Below, one piece after another: positions 44,052 through 55,610 of a stretch of DNA of 64,000 nt; positions within the stretch are counted from its first letter, which is position 1, and every line of letters begins with the position of its first letter. The stretch is from Nemertoderma westbladi (lineage: Eukaryota; Xenacoelomorpha; Nemertodermatida; Nemertodermatidae), in NCBI GenBank assembly GCA_032718475.1, contig JAUCBJ010000630.1, positions 1 to 64,000 of the forward strand. Direction: 5' to 3'. The translations under genes and the position numbers were made by a program. The notes under the pieces are model-generated. The model was not told where the DNA came from. It made no database searches and saw only the letters and a list, made by a program, of their open reading frames with translations.

Positions 44052-44145
44052 ATTCTATTTATATTAACTTTGTGCTTTATTTGTATCTATTTTACTATGT
44101 TCCTTTTGAATGAATTAAATAATAATAATAATATTAATTTTTAAT
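44052..44145 (+). other. LINE 3' tail
   Basis: After the second target duplication of the hAT element the LINE continues for about 90 bp and ends in an (AAT)n microsatellite at about 44119-44135, a usual 3' end of CR1/L2-type elements. Confidence 0.6.
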
Positions 44146-44439
44146 TAGGAAGCATCTTATTTTTGGCCATAACTCCGGAGTTTTTTTATCGTAATGAGCT
44201 GATTTTGGGCTCATTCTCTTCGGAATATAACGGTTTTATTCAAATTCACTTCGAATTTTACGATTTTATGATGTTTTCTTATATAAAAACGCTGTGAAAA
44301 AAATACATATTTTTAAAAATATGTTTCAACATTAGAGATTTTGCACTCTAATAGAGCAATAATTGCTGGTTTCAAAAATATATAGGGTTAGAGCTTTTTA
44401 TTGCGTCATTATGGTAATTAAGAATGATTAAATTAAGAA

Positions 44440-44860
44440 AAATTAAGAATTCCTCACACCTACTCAAGTGATGGGGCCCTTCGCACAATGTTACTTACCT
44501 TGGTTTGTACGGTGTTTTCTACGTGAGTTCTTTCTTCGGGCTTCCTACAGTACCAGGAATTCTCTTGGGAGACGTAGGAGGAGTTCTAAATTGTTCTCCC
44601 TTGTTACTAGGTCTAACTTTAGGTTTTCCTTCGGTGCCCTTGCCGCTGTCTTCATCATAAGACGTTTGACTCTCATACTCAGTATAACATACTGGTGTTA
44701 TCTTTCTTCTAGTAACGGGTTTCTTACCTTGGTTTCTGGAGTCTTCTCTCTAGACTGTTTTATTAGCTGTAATCTTACTTCTCCGTTTAAGAACGACATA
44801 AGGTCCGCCATGGTTGGATCTTTCTGATGTTGGTCCATAAAGTATAGAACCTTTTAACTG
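44440..44860 (-). pseudogene. BEL/Pao gag fragment, antisense
   Basis: On the minus strand it aligns with 10285-10765 of the BEL/Pao element: DPTMADLMSFLNGEV then QLIKQSREKTPE, then broken frames over the region corresponding to the start of the knuckle segment. The donor-like AAGGTAAG strings are present at the same two places as in the main copy. Both ends stop abruptly, so it is an internal gag piece and not a full element. Confidence 0.85.
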
Positions 44861-46159
44861 ACCCCCTTTGGTAGCCTGAGAAATTAGCGATTGGAAATGC
44901 AGAAATGCTCTATTGTTTAAAAAAGAGAACATTATTCTAAGATTCTCTATTTTATTTTGAAAATTAAAAATATAGAACGTTATAATATATTTTAATTGAA
45001 TATATTTTATGTTTGAGAACATTTTCACAAATGAAATTAGCAAAAACTTGGTAGTATAAAATTTGGTGTGTACCACCCCCCACCCCCCGATTCAGTTTCT
45101 AACCAATTTGAAACGTTGAAATAATGTTACCCACCAATTTGTAACGTTCAAATAATGTAATTTAAATTTATTCTGAACATCTTGATTTTCAAACAATCAA
45201 TAACACTATAAGAAACATTAGAAAACTATGTTCTGTAATGTTACATAAATTTTAATATAATTATTTTGATTCTATTGACGTTGTTGAAACTAAATAAATA
45301 TTGATATTTTTGAAACAAATGATTAAATATTTAGGCCTATTAGAATATAATTCAATATCCTTTCACATCCCAAAGAACGAATAATGAGTTAGTATTTTAT
45401 GATGTGTGGTGTCTTGAAATATTCAACACAAAAACACCTAATCATGATCTTTCAAGGTTTACAGATACCATCACTTCAAACTCCTAACTTTGCTAATATT
45501 ACTATTGTTATTGGTGTTTTTAGTAAGTTAGCACTTTAGAACACTTGAGCCAATGTTTCAATGTTTATTTTTACCTTTCAAATAATAATTCAAAATAACA
45601 ATAACTCAGTATAAAATAGAAATTAACATGAATACATACTATATATGGTAAGTTCTATATAAATGGGTACTGGAGAACAGCCAAATAGCAGGGCTAGTAA
45701 ACGGCTGCCCACCAGGAGAATGGGATTATATAAAATGTAAATATATGTAACATTTGATAGAATGGATGTAATAAGTAGTGGTTTGAAGTAATATTATACT
45801 GTAGGGTGTTGCAGATGCAGAATAGAGAGGTGAAGAAGAAGATGGCATATAGATAGATAGATAATGTAGGTAAGGTAGAGTAGAAAGTAGATAGATAAGA
45901 ATAGGAAGGATAGGGACTATGTATTAGGAGTGCTAATTTAGCGATAGATTTATGGTAATTAGTAGGGGTAGACTGCGATTTTTTAACATTTTTTGTTTAT
46001 ACTGTAGGTCTATATATATAATTGTATTTAGTACTGTAATACATAAATTTAATTTGGCGAATGACAACGAGTTATTTTAATAGATGGAGATTTAAACAGC
46101 AAATATTTTAGTAGACGAATTTGTAATATAATTAAATTAAATTAAAGGGTTAAAGTTTA
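44861..46159. other. AT-rich non-coding stretch
   Basis: Contains a small duplication of ACCAATTTG(A/T)AACGTT(G/C)AAATAATGT (45100 and 45134) and GATA-rich simple sequence near 45855-45900. No coding sequence. Confidence 0.4.
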
Positions 46160-46575
46160 AAACATGGCCCCGTGCCTGGGTATTGTTCATGTAACCTCAA
46201 AGAGAGGAAAACGTGGCCCCGCGCCCGGGTATTATACATGTAACCTCAAAGAGAGAAAAAAAGAAAACGTGGCCCCGCGCCCGGGTATTATACATGTAAC
46301 CTCAAAGAGAGAAAAAAAGAAAACGTGGCCCCGCGCCCGGGTAATATTCTTGTAACCTCAAAGAGAGGAAAACGTGGCCCCGCGCCCGGGTAATGTTCAT
46401 GTAACCTCAGAGAGGAAAACGTGGCCCCGCGCCCGGGTAATATACATGTAACCTCAAAGAGAGGAAAACATGGCCCCGTGCCCGGGTATTGTTCATGTAA
46501 CCTCAAAGAGAGGAAAACGTGGCCCCGCGCCCGGGTAATATTCTTGTAACCTCAAAGAGAGGAAAACGTGGCCCT
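46160..46575. repeat. 49-bp GC-rich minisatellite, about nine units
   Basis: Units contain GTGGCCCCGCGCCCGGGTA followed by ATRTTCTTGTAACCTCAAAG and AGAGAAAA. Lengths vary between about 46 and 54 bp because of the A/G-rich spacer. The core is shared with 1687-1777. Confidence 0.93.
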
Positions 46576-47169
46576 CTTGTGGCCCTCTTGCGGGTGATGC
46601 AAAATTGGTGTTGCTAAATGTTGCTAAAGTCTGTTACTGAGTTAGCACATTTGGTACTTTCAGAAATCACGGGTATGGTGTCACTTTACCAAGGAAATCC
46701 CGCGTTAGCACTTACAGACATGTGGTGCATGTACATCAGACATTTATTGTTAATGTAACCATGGAAACCTAGTTAATTTGTTGTAGCAGACAGACAACTG
46801 TGGTTGTAAATTCTTATTTATTAAATATTTATTTATTATCGTACAGTAATAATCATATTAATATATATTAATTCAAAATATAAGTTTTTATTTTGTTTTC
46901 TTATCGCGTTATTTTGATAACTTGGCTTAGATTATTTATAGCCACACTGCCACAGTACAATTTACAAACTGGACGGTAGTGTATCTCTACTGTATGTTCA
47001 TTGTTCAACCTAAAAGACCGATCAATAATTCTGTCGTTTGTCTGTTGCTATGGAAACTTTCCACCATATTTAACCATTCAAAGGAAATTTGTTTCTTTAA
47101 CACTAATCCAATAATTATTCCTGAAAAACTACGATTTGGATGCTTTTGGGACGTAATTATTGCAATGCC
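46576..47169. other. Non-coding stretch
   Basis: No features recognised except GTTGCTAAATGTTGCTAAA and a short ORF without similarity. Confidence 0.4.
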
Positions 47170-47639
47170 TCTAAACAAAAACTTATAATCCCTTATAATT
47201 TTGTAAACAGCAATTATGACTCTATTTGAGTGAGAAATCTCCAGTGTTGAAACATAATTTTGAAAAATATGTATTTTTTCACAGCGTTTTTTAATGAGAA
47301 AACATAATAAAATCGTAAAATTCGAAGTGGAATTTAATAAAACCGTTATATTTCGAACAGAATGACCCCAAAATCACCTCCGTACGATCAAAACTCGCGA
47401 AGTTATGGCCAAAAATAAGCTGCTGCCTAATTTAAAAAAATGGACTTTAGTTCAACTCGTTGTCGATGTCCCCATGAAGCCGGAATTTTCGACTTTGCTT
47501 ATAAATTTTTTATTAGCGTTTTAAAAAAGTGTTTTCTTTGCAAATTACACATATCTTATCGTCGTCATTCTTCACATTAACCTCAGTTTGTACATATCAA
47601 TAGAAAGCTTGCTTTGCAAGGATTCCAAATATGTAACAA

Positions 47640-47955
47640 TATCTGAATTTTGTTGAGAAACAGCTGATATATACTGTAGTCGTTCAAAGATTGCAAGAGG
47701 TACCGGTATCGTTCGCTGAAGGTCATTTATTCTATTTAATAAATACACAATGTTCTGGAATGTTAATGTATGAATTAATAGCTATGCGATAGAGATATTG
47801 GATAGGAATACCGCTAATTGCCCACCAACTCATAAAATTAATAACTCGTTCTTGAATTTTGGGTGTTTATTAAATAGAATATGGCCTCTAGCGAACGATA
47901 ATTCTTGCCATCTTTGAACGAATAAATCTCAGCTGTCTTAACGAAACTCAGACAT
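47640..47955. mobile_element. Foldback MITE
   Basis: Inverted arms of about 110 bp: GTCGTTCAAAGATTGCAAGA and TCTATTTAATAAATACAC on the left, with inverted counterparts at 47863-47930 on the right. Arms continue outward past the core (CAGCTGA, AATATCTGA), so exact ends are uncertain. No ORF. Confidence 0.7.
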
Positions 47956-48118
47956 TATTAAATATTTAAAATCCGCCCAGCATAAGTCCTCCTGCTGTGT
48001 GCTCTAGAAGATAACTCGCCATTGAATTAATGTAGCGACCTGCCAATCAGATGGCTTGGCCAAATGTGTTCACATGTGATAACATTTGATGAAATCTGCT
48101 TTTTCTGGTGGCCTGTAC

Positions 48119-48611
48119 TGTAATGCACAAAAGCTAAGCCAACAAAACAAAAGTTAATAAGTCTATAAGAAAATATATGACATTTTTGTCGCCTAAAAAC
48201 CGGTAGAACTACATGTAGTGCACAAATAATTAATTTGTGAAAAAAATATGGTTGCGTTTCGGTGTCCTGGACCAGTACGCGCTAATCCTCGACACCTCGT
48301 CAGCTGGACAGGGAATTAGCCAACCTATCTATATTGCACCAATGACCTAATATAATCGCACCATCAACTCTGTTTGTTACCACCTAGCCCAAACAGACGT
48401 CAGACCTCAGAACAAGTTTAGTAAATCAATCAAATCTGTCCAGCTGATGGTGGTGTCGAGGATTAGCGCGTACTGGTCTAAGACATCGAAACGCAACCAG
48501 ATTTTTCACAAATTAATTATTTTTGCCTAGTCCTACCTGTTTTGCGGTGACAACAATGTCATATACATATTATCTTATAGAATATAGGCTTAGCTTTCGT
48601 GCAGTTTATTA
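48119..48611. mobile_element. Foldback MITE with long conserved arms
   Basis: Left arm contains ATTAATTTGTGAAAAA, GGTTGCGTTTCG and CCAGTACGCGCTAATCCTCG; the right arm (48430-48600) contains them inverted, with few differences. The outer ends are TGCACAAAAGCTAAGCC and its inverted partner. Total about 490 bp, arms about 200 bp, no ORF. No target duplication could be assigned. Confidence 0.82.
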
Positions 48612-50329
48612 CCGGTATCATTTAGTGTATGGTGGTTAGGCTTAGGGTTAGGGTGCGATACATACCTGTATGTTGAGCACGTTATTATATTTGTTTTTGT
48701 TTGTTGTTTGTTTGTTTTGATTGTGTCCTTTGTCGGCACGAGGGCTCATTACTACTTTGGGCTTAATGTCCTGATTCAATATTTTTTTGTAGTATATGGG
48801 GTGTATGACTAGTGTTTGTTTACCTTTATGTTAATACTGTATATAGGATAACAACCCCCCCATTAGTCAGTGCGTCGTTACATTCAATTATCTATGTAAT
48901 AGTGATACTTTCGGCAATGAATTTTTATCCCGCTTTGTGAGAAACCGCTATCAACCTTTGAAAATTTGCGATAGGTTAGAAGTTCGACCCCTAAAGACAT
49001 TGTTTTTTACGGCCGTTCTCGAGCAACTTGTTTCTGATTCTCTTGAATTAAATTAAATTAACCTTTTTTTCAAAAATTATGAGAAACGTATTGGCAAAGG
49101 TTTATCAAAGGAGCGTTTTATGCATGTTAATAAGGAAACACTGATGAAAAAGAATGTAAAGCAGCTGATATCCGCCCCGCCGCAAAGGCATAAAACGAAG
49201 ACAATAATATATGGAATTTAGAGTCAATGGCGCGAAATGACCGAAAACACAAAATAAATTTTAGTGGGTTTTAAAAATTGGTTTAATTTAAGTCAAAACA
49301 TTAAGGGAAAGGAACAGGTTACAGTGGCGGTGTTTTCTAACCAAAACAATAAACTATACATTATTTCAATTTGCGCTGAAGATCACTATTTTCGCTTGCG
49401 GTCAAAGTGCGCCACTATCTGGGAATTTAACTGCATCAAATAAATATAACTAATACTTTAGAGAGAGCTGCAAAAAATTAGCCCAGCCCTATATTTTTAT
49501 ATATTTCGTATATTTTATATATATATACAGTATATATATTATCGTATAGTATATATTTATATATTTTTTATAACATCGTCGTTACATTTAGAAATTTCAA
49601 AGATAGTATATCATATAATTTTAATTAACGTTGTGTATTTAACTAACAGTGTGTGTTATTTTCTTTAATAAGTGGCCTTGCCGTGCTGTACGGCCGACTG
49701 GTAGCTGCCCTAATAAATACTTAAGGACCAACGATTTTTAAGAGCGCCGCTCTTACAGTATTAATATAGTTTAGTGTAACAGCAGACTGCGAATTCTATC
49801 AGTCTATTGCTATAGTCATTCACTCACTAATGGAGAATCTGATTCTGAAATTTATGTTTTAAATTCTATGTTACTTCATTAACTTTTAATATAAATTCCG
49901 ACGGAAGAAATTAAAAAATGAAACTGTAACCTTACCTACAGTAGAAATACAAATGTCCCGTCTTTTAGGCCTACCACATAGTACCTTATTAAGGAAATGT
50001 TAATTATTAGGGAAATACGTTTATGGAAATGTTAATCAACGTATTAGACTAATTAATATGTTAACCTACTGTATAGCTTTCATGAAAGCAGCCTGCAGTG
50101 TGGTCTGGAGTTATGATATTTATTTATTCTTATTGCCCAACAAGTTTAGTTTGGGGAGGGGTGGGTCACTATCACCCACATGTAAAAGGACATAGACCGC
50201 GGACTGTGTCTGTTCATTCTCGACAAAGTCTGTTCTCTAGTCCCAGCCTGTTGTATGAGATTGAACCGTCCCAGTCTATGTCTGGTCCTGCCCAAACAAA
50301 GGGAGAATGTATCAGTTTAGAATTTTTGC
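48612..50329. other. AT-rich non-coding stretch
   Basis: No genes seen. A segment at about 49305-49365 (GGGAAAGGAACAGGTTACAG ... CCAAAACAATAAAC) is the inverse of 43600-43655 inside the hAT element, so it is repeat-derived. Confidence 0.4.
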
Positions 50330-50360
50330 TACAGTAATTGGCCCTGGGCCAATTACTGTA
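50330..50360. repeat. Perfect 15-bp inverted repeat
   Basis: TACAGTAATTGGCCC, one T, then GGGCCAATTACTGTA. The arms are exact and the loop is one base. It lacks a T-run, so it is not an obvious terminator. Confidence 0.9.
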
Positions 50361-50820
50361 CGTAGTAAAAATAGCTAGGGTGAAATACCTAAATAGGGTT
50401 AAACTCACAACTGTTGAACTGATGCTCACCTTCATACAGTAGCTCGCCCCTATCCTCCAAATATATTATTTTTTATCTGAAATCATTTATCCCATTGTAA
50501 CCAGAATGTTACATTCAGTATAATTAAACGGCTCGAAGTTAAATGCAATATTAATAATTCTCATTGTGCCATTGCCTTGTGGTTTTCCAGAATGCCTCTT
50601 CAAACATTGACGGACAGCCAATTTTTTTTATTACAGTCTTTTTGTACCGTACTTCAGAACTTACTAATGTACTATAAGTTTTTTTTTGCCCCTGGCGTTT
50701 TAGCCGTATATTTATTATTAAAACTAGTAAAAACAGCTGATGCACATCAGATCGCATAGCAACCACCACCAACAACCAGACAAATATACACTGTTAATTA
50801 GTACTACAGTTAGTATATGA

Positions 50821-50958
50821 TGATACTGTCTGACTGTCCTCCAAACTTGGAGGGTTGTTATCCACAGTCGCCTACGCCGGGTTGCAGTCGGCATTGCTGT
50901 GGATGATCGACTCCACGTCGCACCGAACCGGTATTGTACTATAAGTCAGACAGTACCT
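50821..50958. other. Short inverted-repeat cassette with internal hairpins
   Basis: Bounded by TACTGTCTGACT and AGTCAGACAGTA. Inside are CTCCAAACTTGGAG and an ATCCACAG...CTGTGGAT stem around a GC-rich core. It may be a tiny MITE or a structured RNA; I cannot decide. Confidence 0.4.
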
Positions 50959-51028
50959 GAGTACCACCACTACATACTGCACTACAGCACTATACTTCAA
51001 TCCACTAGCTGACTGGGCCAGGGCCATG

Positions 51029-51667
51029 CAGTGGTACGTACTAAAAGGTAGAACGATCTATAACGGGCTATAACGATCTATAACGTGGCTATAATTTCCT
51101 ATAAACAGGCTATAACCACCTATAACGAGCTATAATATGAAAATTTACATTAAAAATCGCCCCTTGGGTGTGTTTAACTTTTGGATTAACACGGTGGTCT
51201 GAAAAATCCCGCAGGTTAAAAATTAGGGTAGGCCTATCTGCCTATGCCTAATTGATACTGGTAAGTTTTTTTTATTGGCCTATATGGCTCACATTCCTGT
51301 ATTCTATATCGACCAGAAGCTGACAGCGGATATAGCAGGATGTAGGATAGACAGAGAGATGAGAGACCTCTCCTCTGCTGCACTGTTTGAAAGTCAGAAA
51401 ATGCAGCAGTGGCATGCTACCTAATGCAGTAATGACTGATTTCGTGATACCACAAAGATGAAAAGCATTATGGACTAAAAAACCAAATTGCGTAATTAAA
51501 TTACTGACTAGGATGATAAATCCATTCTAAAATAGGTTTTTTTATTGTAAATTTTCAGATTATAGCTCGTTATAGGTGGTTATAGCTTGTTATGGGGAAG
51601 TTATAGCCCGTTATAGATCGTTATAGCCCGTTATAGATCGTTCTACCTTTTAGTACGTACCCCACTG
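51029..51667. mobile_element. MITE with CTATAACG subterminal repeats
   Basis: Ends CAGTGGTACGTACTAAAAGG on the left and the inverted CAGTGGGGTACGTACTAAAA on the right. Both arms then contain GTAGAACGATCTATAACG and further CTATAACG copies over about 100 bp. The CAGTG terminus resembles hAT elements. The flanks GGCCATG and CCCCATG are only similar, so no target duplication is proven. Confidence 0.78.
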
Positions 51668-52074
51668 CCCCATGCAGTAGCTGAGTCTGTGACTGACTGT
51701 GAGTAGGCCTACAGGAGTGGGCCTACCAGATGCCAGATAAGCGCTCTCACCCTATCCTGAATCCGTACCAGGGATAAACCTGTCCTGTAAAGATGGTACA
51801 GTCAGACAGTGGTAGGCCTATTCCGCCCAGGCCTATATGTTCAGATGTTTGATGTTGCACAATGCACGACCAGACAATAGGCCTAATGTGCAATGCTACA
51901 ATGTCTGTTAAAGTTTTAGGAGCCTTCCTTTTAAAAAATGGTAAATTAATCTAATCAAAGCTCTTGCAATTCATTCCTTCCACGTCCACCCATGTAGAAT
52001 AGAAACTCGACTATTTACATTTAGCGGTAGGCCTAATATCACATTTCAGCATTTGAGGTACAGAGCTAAGAAAT

Positions 52075-52310
52075 TTTTTTATCGATTCCCCTATGCCCGT
52101 GGGCGCCGTGGCGAACCATTTATACCTTTTTCAAACTTTGATGATTCCCCTATGCCTATCTGCCTATGCCCGTGGCGAACCACTTATGCTTTTTTCAAAA
52201 GTTTATTGATTCAGCTACGTCCATACTGCCATAGCACTGCTGCTCTGTAGCAAACTACTCCTTTTCAAAGTATGTTGATTCCTCTATGCCCTTATTAAGA
52301 AACCTAATTA
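52075..52310. repeat. Roughly 75-bp tandem repeat, three to four units
   Basis: Each unit contains TGATTCCCCTATGCC or a variant, GTGGCGAACCA(T/C)TTAT and CTTTTTTCAAA. The units are diverged and the last is incomplete. Confidence 0.75.
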
Positions 52311-52439
52311 TTTGAAAGTTTATTTATTAACGTTTTATTTATTTATCAATAGTAGGAATACAGTAATAATAACAATACTTGATTGGCCTACTTTGAAATG
52401 TTCAGTGGTCAAATTAAGAAGTATTTTTCTAGAAAAGAC

Positions 52440-52800
52440 AGTTTTTTTCACGTGCTGCGTGAAGGGCAAATCGTCCTCTGCAACCGTAAAATTTACATCA
52501 CATTAAGGATTAAATACACGACCTAGAGTGTCTGTCTGTAGATTTTCCGGCAAATTGAAGGAAAATTGAGGAAATGGTGCACATTTGAAAACAGGCAAAA
52601 ATTTACTGTTCGAAAAAATCCATAAACTCATGATTTTCTATCGTGCTGCTCGAGGCGGAAAATCGCCTAATTAAAAAAAAATTATATGAAGTGAGTGTCT
52701 GTGTGACATTTGAGACAAATTGGTCCAAAAATGGCCACTGGGGAAAGGCTGAAACAGTGAAAGGCTGAAAGGTGTTTGTCACTGTGCCTCAAATGTAATA
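52440..52800. repeat. Dispersed repeat with GTGCTGCGTGAAGG module
   Basis: CACGTGCTGCGTGAAGGGC at 52450 matches CACGTGCTGCGCGAAGGCC at 17325; a second relative, CGTGCTGCTCGAGGCGG, is at 52641. The tail of the same repeat family is a plausible reading. No ORF. Confidence 0.4.
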
Positions 52801-53398
52801 GAACCCATTTAGCCAAGTATTGCTTTATATTACTCAGTTACTGTAGGCCTATCATCTGATTACTACTGTATTATTGGATTGTCTATGGAGCAACATACCC
52901 TCCCCTCATATTACTGTATTATTGCTGTATTGGTAATCCAGTTCCAGTATTCTCATACCGGTACAATTGTGTACTGATGTACCGGTTATATACCTACTTA
53001 CTACGACAGTACCGGTACGACCACAACCACTTCGTATATTACTGCAGTAGGCCAGTGGCGTATTGTATATATCCCACCTATCTATTGGGTTAACTTATAA
53101 CTGTATAATACAGTAATAATAATAATAAATAAATTATACCGGTAGGCCTAATTAATAAACTCATTAATCTGTAATTACCGGTAGGGCCTACTTCTCTAAT
53201 ATCTGAATATACTCACTCACTGGTAAAACCAACTGCGCTATGTTGACATTTTGGAACATAGATTAATCAAACATACCGGCATTCATTTGTTTTGTTCTGT
53301 TAACGGTTAACTGTTAAATTAGTACGAAATAATTCGTTTGTATCAATTCGACTGAGACCTGATTCCTGCACAGTTTCAAAGATGCAATAAACTTTACA

Positions 53399-53659
53399 AT
53401 GAGTGATCGATATAACATATTCAGTCAATGGGAACACCTGCAGTCGAAGTACGTGGGGACCGGCCATTCTGATACAACTAAATGGGAGTGGCTGGTCCAA
53501 CAGCATCGAGACTCTCACGCCTCCTATCTGGGCCACTACGACATGATCAACCACTTCGCTATTGTAGAGAATGAAACGAAAGCGCGAGTTCGATTCAATC
53601 TATTGGAGAAGATGTTGCAGCCTTGTGGTCCGCCTCCAGAGAAACCAGACTGGTTGTAG
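53399..53659 (+). CDS. SF3B5: Splicing factor 3B subunit 5 (SF3b10)
   Basis: An intact single-exon ORF of 86 residues, the same length as the human protein. SF3B5 is a small subunit of the SF3b complex in the U2 snRNP; it binds SF3B1 and SF3B3 and helps hold the branch-site recognition complex together in the nucleus. The family is visible from end to end: MSDRYNIFSQWEHLQSKYVG, TGHSDTTKWEWLVQQHRDSH, KARVRFNLLEKMLQPCGPP. Only the last four residues differ in character from vertebrate SF3B5. The first ATG of the frame is the start. An AATAAA lies 92 bp after the stop. The orientation is the same as the CNBD2-like gene; if the exon at 31857 belongs to that gene, SF3B5 is nested in its first intron. 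Confidence 0.97.
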   Translation: MSDRYNIFSQWEHLQSKYVGTGHSDTTKWEWLVQQHRDSHASYLGHYDMINHFAIVENETKARVRFNLLEKMLQPCGPPPEKPDWL

Positions 53660-53750
53660 TGCTGCGGTGCTGGACTCAACCATAGTCTATCAGCTGGGAA
53701 ACTAATACGACAAAGATTTATAACTTGCGACTCACATATTCATTTTGTTA

Positions 53751-53756
53751 AATAAA
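53751..53756 (+). promoter_or_regulatory. Polyadenylation signal of SF3B5
   Basis: AATAAA in the context GTTAAATAAAGCTT, 92 bp downstream of the stop codon. Confidence 0.75.
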
Positions 53757-53759
53757 GCT

Positions 53760-55610
53760 TATAGCTATCACGAACCGTATTTTATATTAAATTTGATTAA
53801 TTTTTTTTGACACGAGATTTTTTTATTTCTGTATTTATCTTTCCATCATAAATTACGGCCGTGGCTAATAATGTTCTCGTTTTGGAATATTTTTCTGATA
53901 TACCGGACCGCACCGGTCCGGCATACCCGATCCGGCAAATATTATATATGTATTTATGCGCTGCTTCTGTTTACTAGTAAAATGCTATAGTATACACCAT
54001 GAGGCATGCACATGACCGAAATACCGGTATCTAATTTATCATATACATATATAATATACATTACCGGTAGGGTTTTCCTAAAAAAACGGAAATTGTAAAT
54101 TATTTGCTCTCACCCCATAAAAATTACATTATTTATTAAATTATTAGTTTTTCGATCAAAAATACCCCAAACTCCGGAGAAAATTAAGTGCTTTCTGGGG
54201 AAAAAGTAATAGGATAGCATTGACTTTTTCTATTTTCCCGAGAAAAAAGTAAATTAAAATATTTTTGGTGGAATTTCTTAAATTGTATAAAATATGTTAA
54301 AAGAAAAGGTTTGCAAGTAATTTGAGCAAAATCCATTTAAACACTCAAAAGTTATTGCAACTTTAGTTTCTGCAAGGCGAACACCAAAACGGAACTCCAT
54401 ATCCAATATTGGTTTATGTAGTTAAGCGGCTCTCTAGTTACGTAATAAATATTCGAGAACATTAAATTATTATTATTTATTATTAATTATTATTTAACAT
54501 TGCATTGAGTAAGGCAGCATCAGGAGTTGAGGAGTACAATAATTCGAATATCAGTAACTATGGAAGCAATATAGTAAAATACTGCAGTTCAATTTATTTT
54601 GTAACACTGTCGCTCTGTATTTTACAAAAAAGTACCAATTTAATAATATAGTTTTCCTGGGAAAATAATCTTGCTGATTCTCGGTAAATAAAAATACCTA
54701 GCTAGAGAGTGAAAAAGTTATACTTTTTGGGATAGTTTACATTTTACATAATAGATTATTATAATTTTGCGAAAAAAATGACTTGTTAAAATTTCAGCTT
54801 ATTTGATTAATGTTTTGCGGTAGTCCAAGCGCCTCAAAATATTCGCACCAAAGGGACACTTGGTCCGAACGCATAATTTTTCCCATTTTGGTGATAACCA
54901 ACTTCTGGTAATCCTATCACACTGATATTATTAGCCTCATTATAGATAGAACCGCAATTATTTTCGATTTTGTGAGAGCGATTAGTTCTCGAGCTATTAC
55001 ATAGAATGTGATGTGAGCTGTTTCATGGGTATAAACATGCGGTAATTGCTGGGACACCAAATATAGTGTGGAATATCCACTCCACAGTCCAGACCAAGAA
55101 CAGAATATGATACGATAATCTATTATTAGTATCCTGTCCTATGTCAACTCACATTGACATATACCGGATACGTTGTGAACTATTTTATACTATAAATTTC
55201 CATGAAAATAATTCTAGGAAAAATAGACGTGAATCTCTATTGATATTAAATATTGCATGGTGAATCAACATTGAGAAGTATTGTTGCAGGATAATAAATT
55301 GTTTTTGTATTTTGAATGACTGTAGTTCCATGTTAACAATTCAATTTAATCACTGTAAAGTTTTCAGATTTACTCTCTTCTCTAAGAGTATAGTGATCCG
55401 AGAGGCGTACGAACGTAGCGAGCGAGTGCAAATTATAGATGCTAGGATCATTTTTATTCCAAAATTCTAGCATTACCTATAAGAAACGATTGCTTATTCA
55501 AAACTTTGCAAAAAATAGTATCTGGTATAACGCATAACCAAGATGGTGCGATATATGCAATATTAACGTAACGTTTTTTTAATTATTAATTGTTCGCGTT
55601 TACTGAATAG
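53760..55610. other. AT-rich non-coding stretch
   Basis: No ORFs with coding character. Contains scattered TACCGGTA palindromes (53880-54070). The final 50 bp (T-rich run, then TTTACTGAATAG) make a usable splice acceptor for the exon at 55611. Confidence 0.4.

Larger units (their letters stand above)
33905..44145 (+). mobile_element. CR1-like LINE broken by nested insertions
   Basis: In order: ORF1 N-terminal part (33905-34230), an LTR-like insertion, ORF1 C-terminal part (35490-36393), a spacer, ORF2 apurinic-type endonuclease (37022-38125), a 2.5-kb insertion, reverse transcriptase (40655-42190), a hAT insertion, and the 3' tail ending in (AAT)n at about 44125. The endonuclease plus RT plan with ORF1 is that of CR1/Jockey-type LINEs. 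Numerous frameshifts show it is long dead. Removing the insertions gives one continuous element. Confidence 0.8.
44148..47445. mobile_element. 3.3-kb structure with 270-bp inverted terminal repeats
   Basis: The arm at about 44148-44415 and the arm at about 47170-47445 are inverted copies, sharing TTATTTTTGGCCATAACT, ATATAACGGTTTTATT, CACTTCGAATTTTACGATTT and ACGCTGTGAAAAAA. Between them lie an antisense BEL gag fragment, AT-rich DNA and a 49-bp minisatellite. It may be one large foldback transposon that captured other DNA, or two independent inverted insertions. No clear target duplication was found. Confidence 0.55.

Noticed and set aside
44468..44827. 119-residue plus-strand ORF
   Set aside because: It is the antisense of a BEL gag fragment that aligns with 10285-10765.
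48648..48662. TTAGGGTTAGGG as an interstitial telomere
   Set aside because: Only two units; expected by chance in 64 kb of AT-rich DNA.
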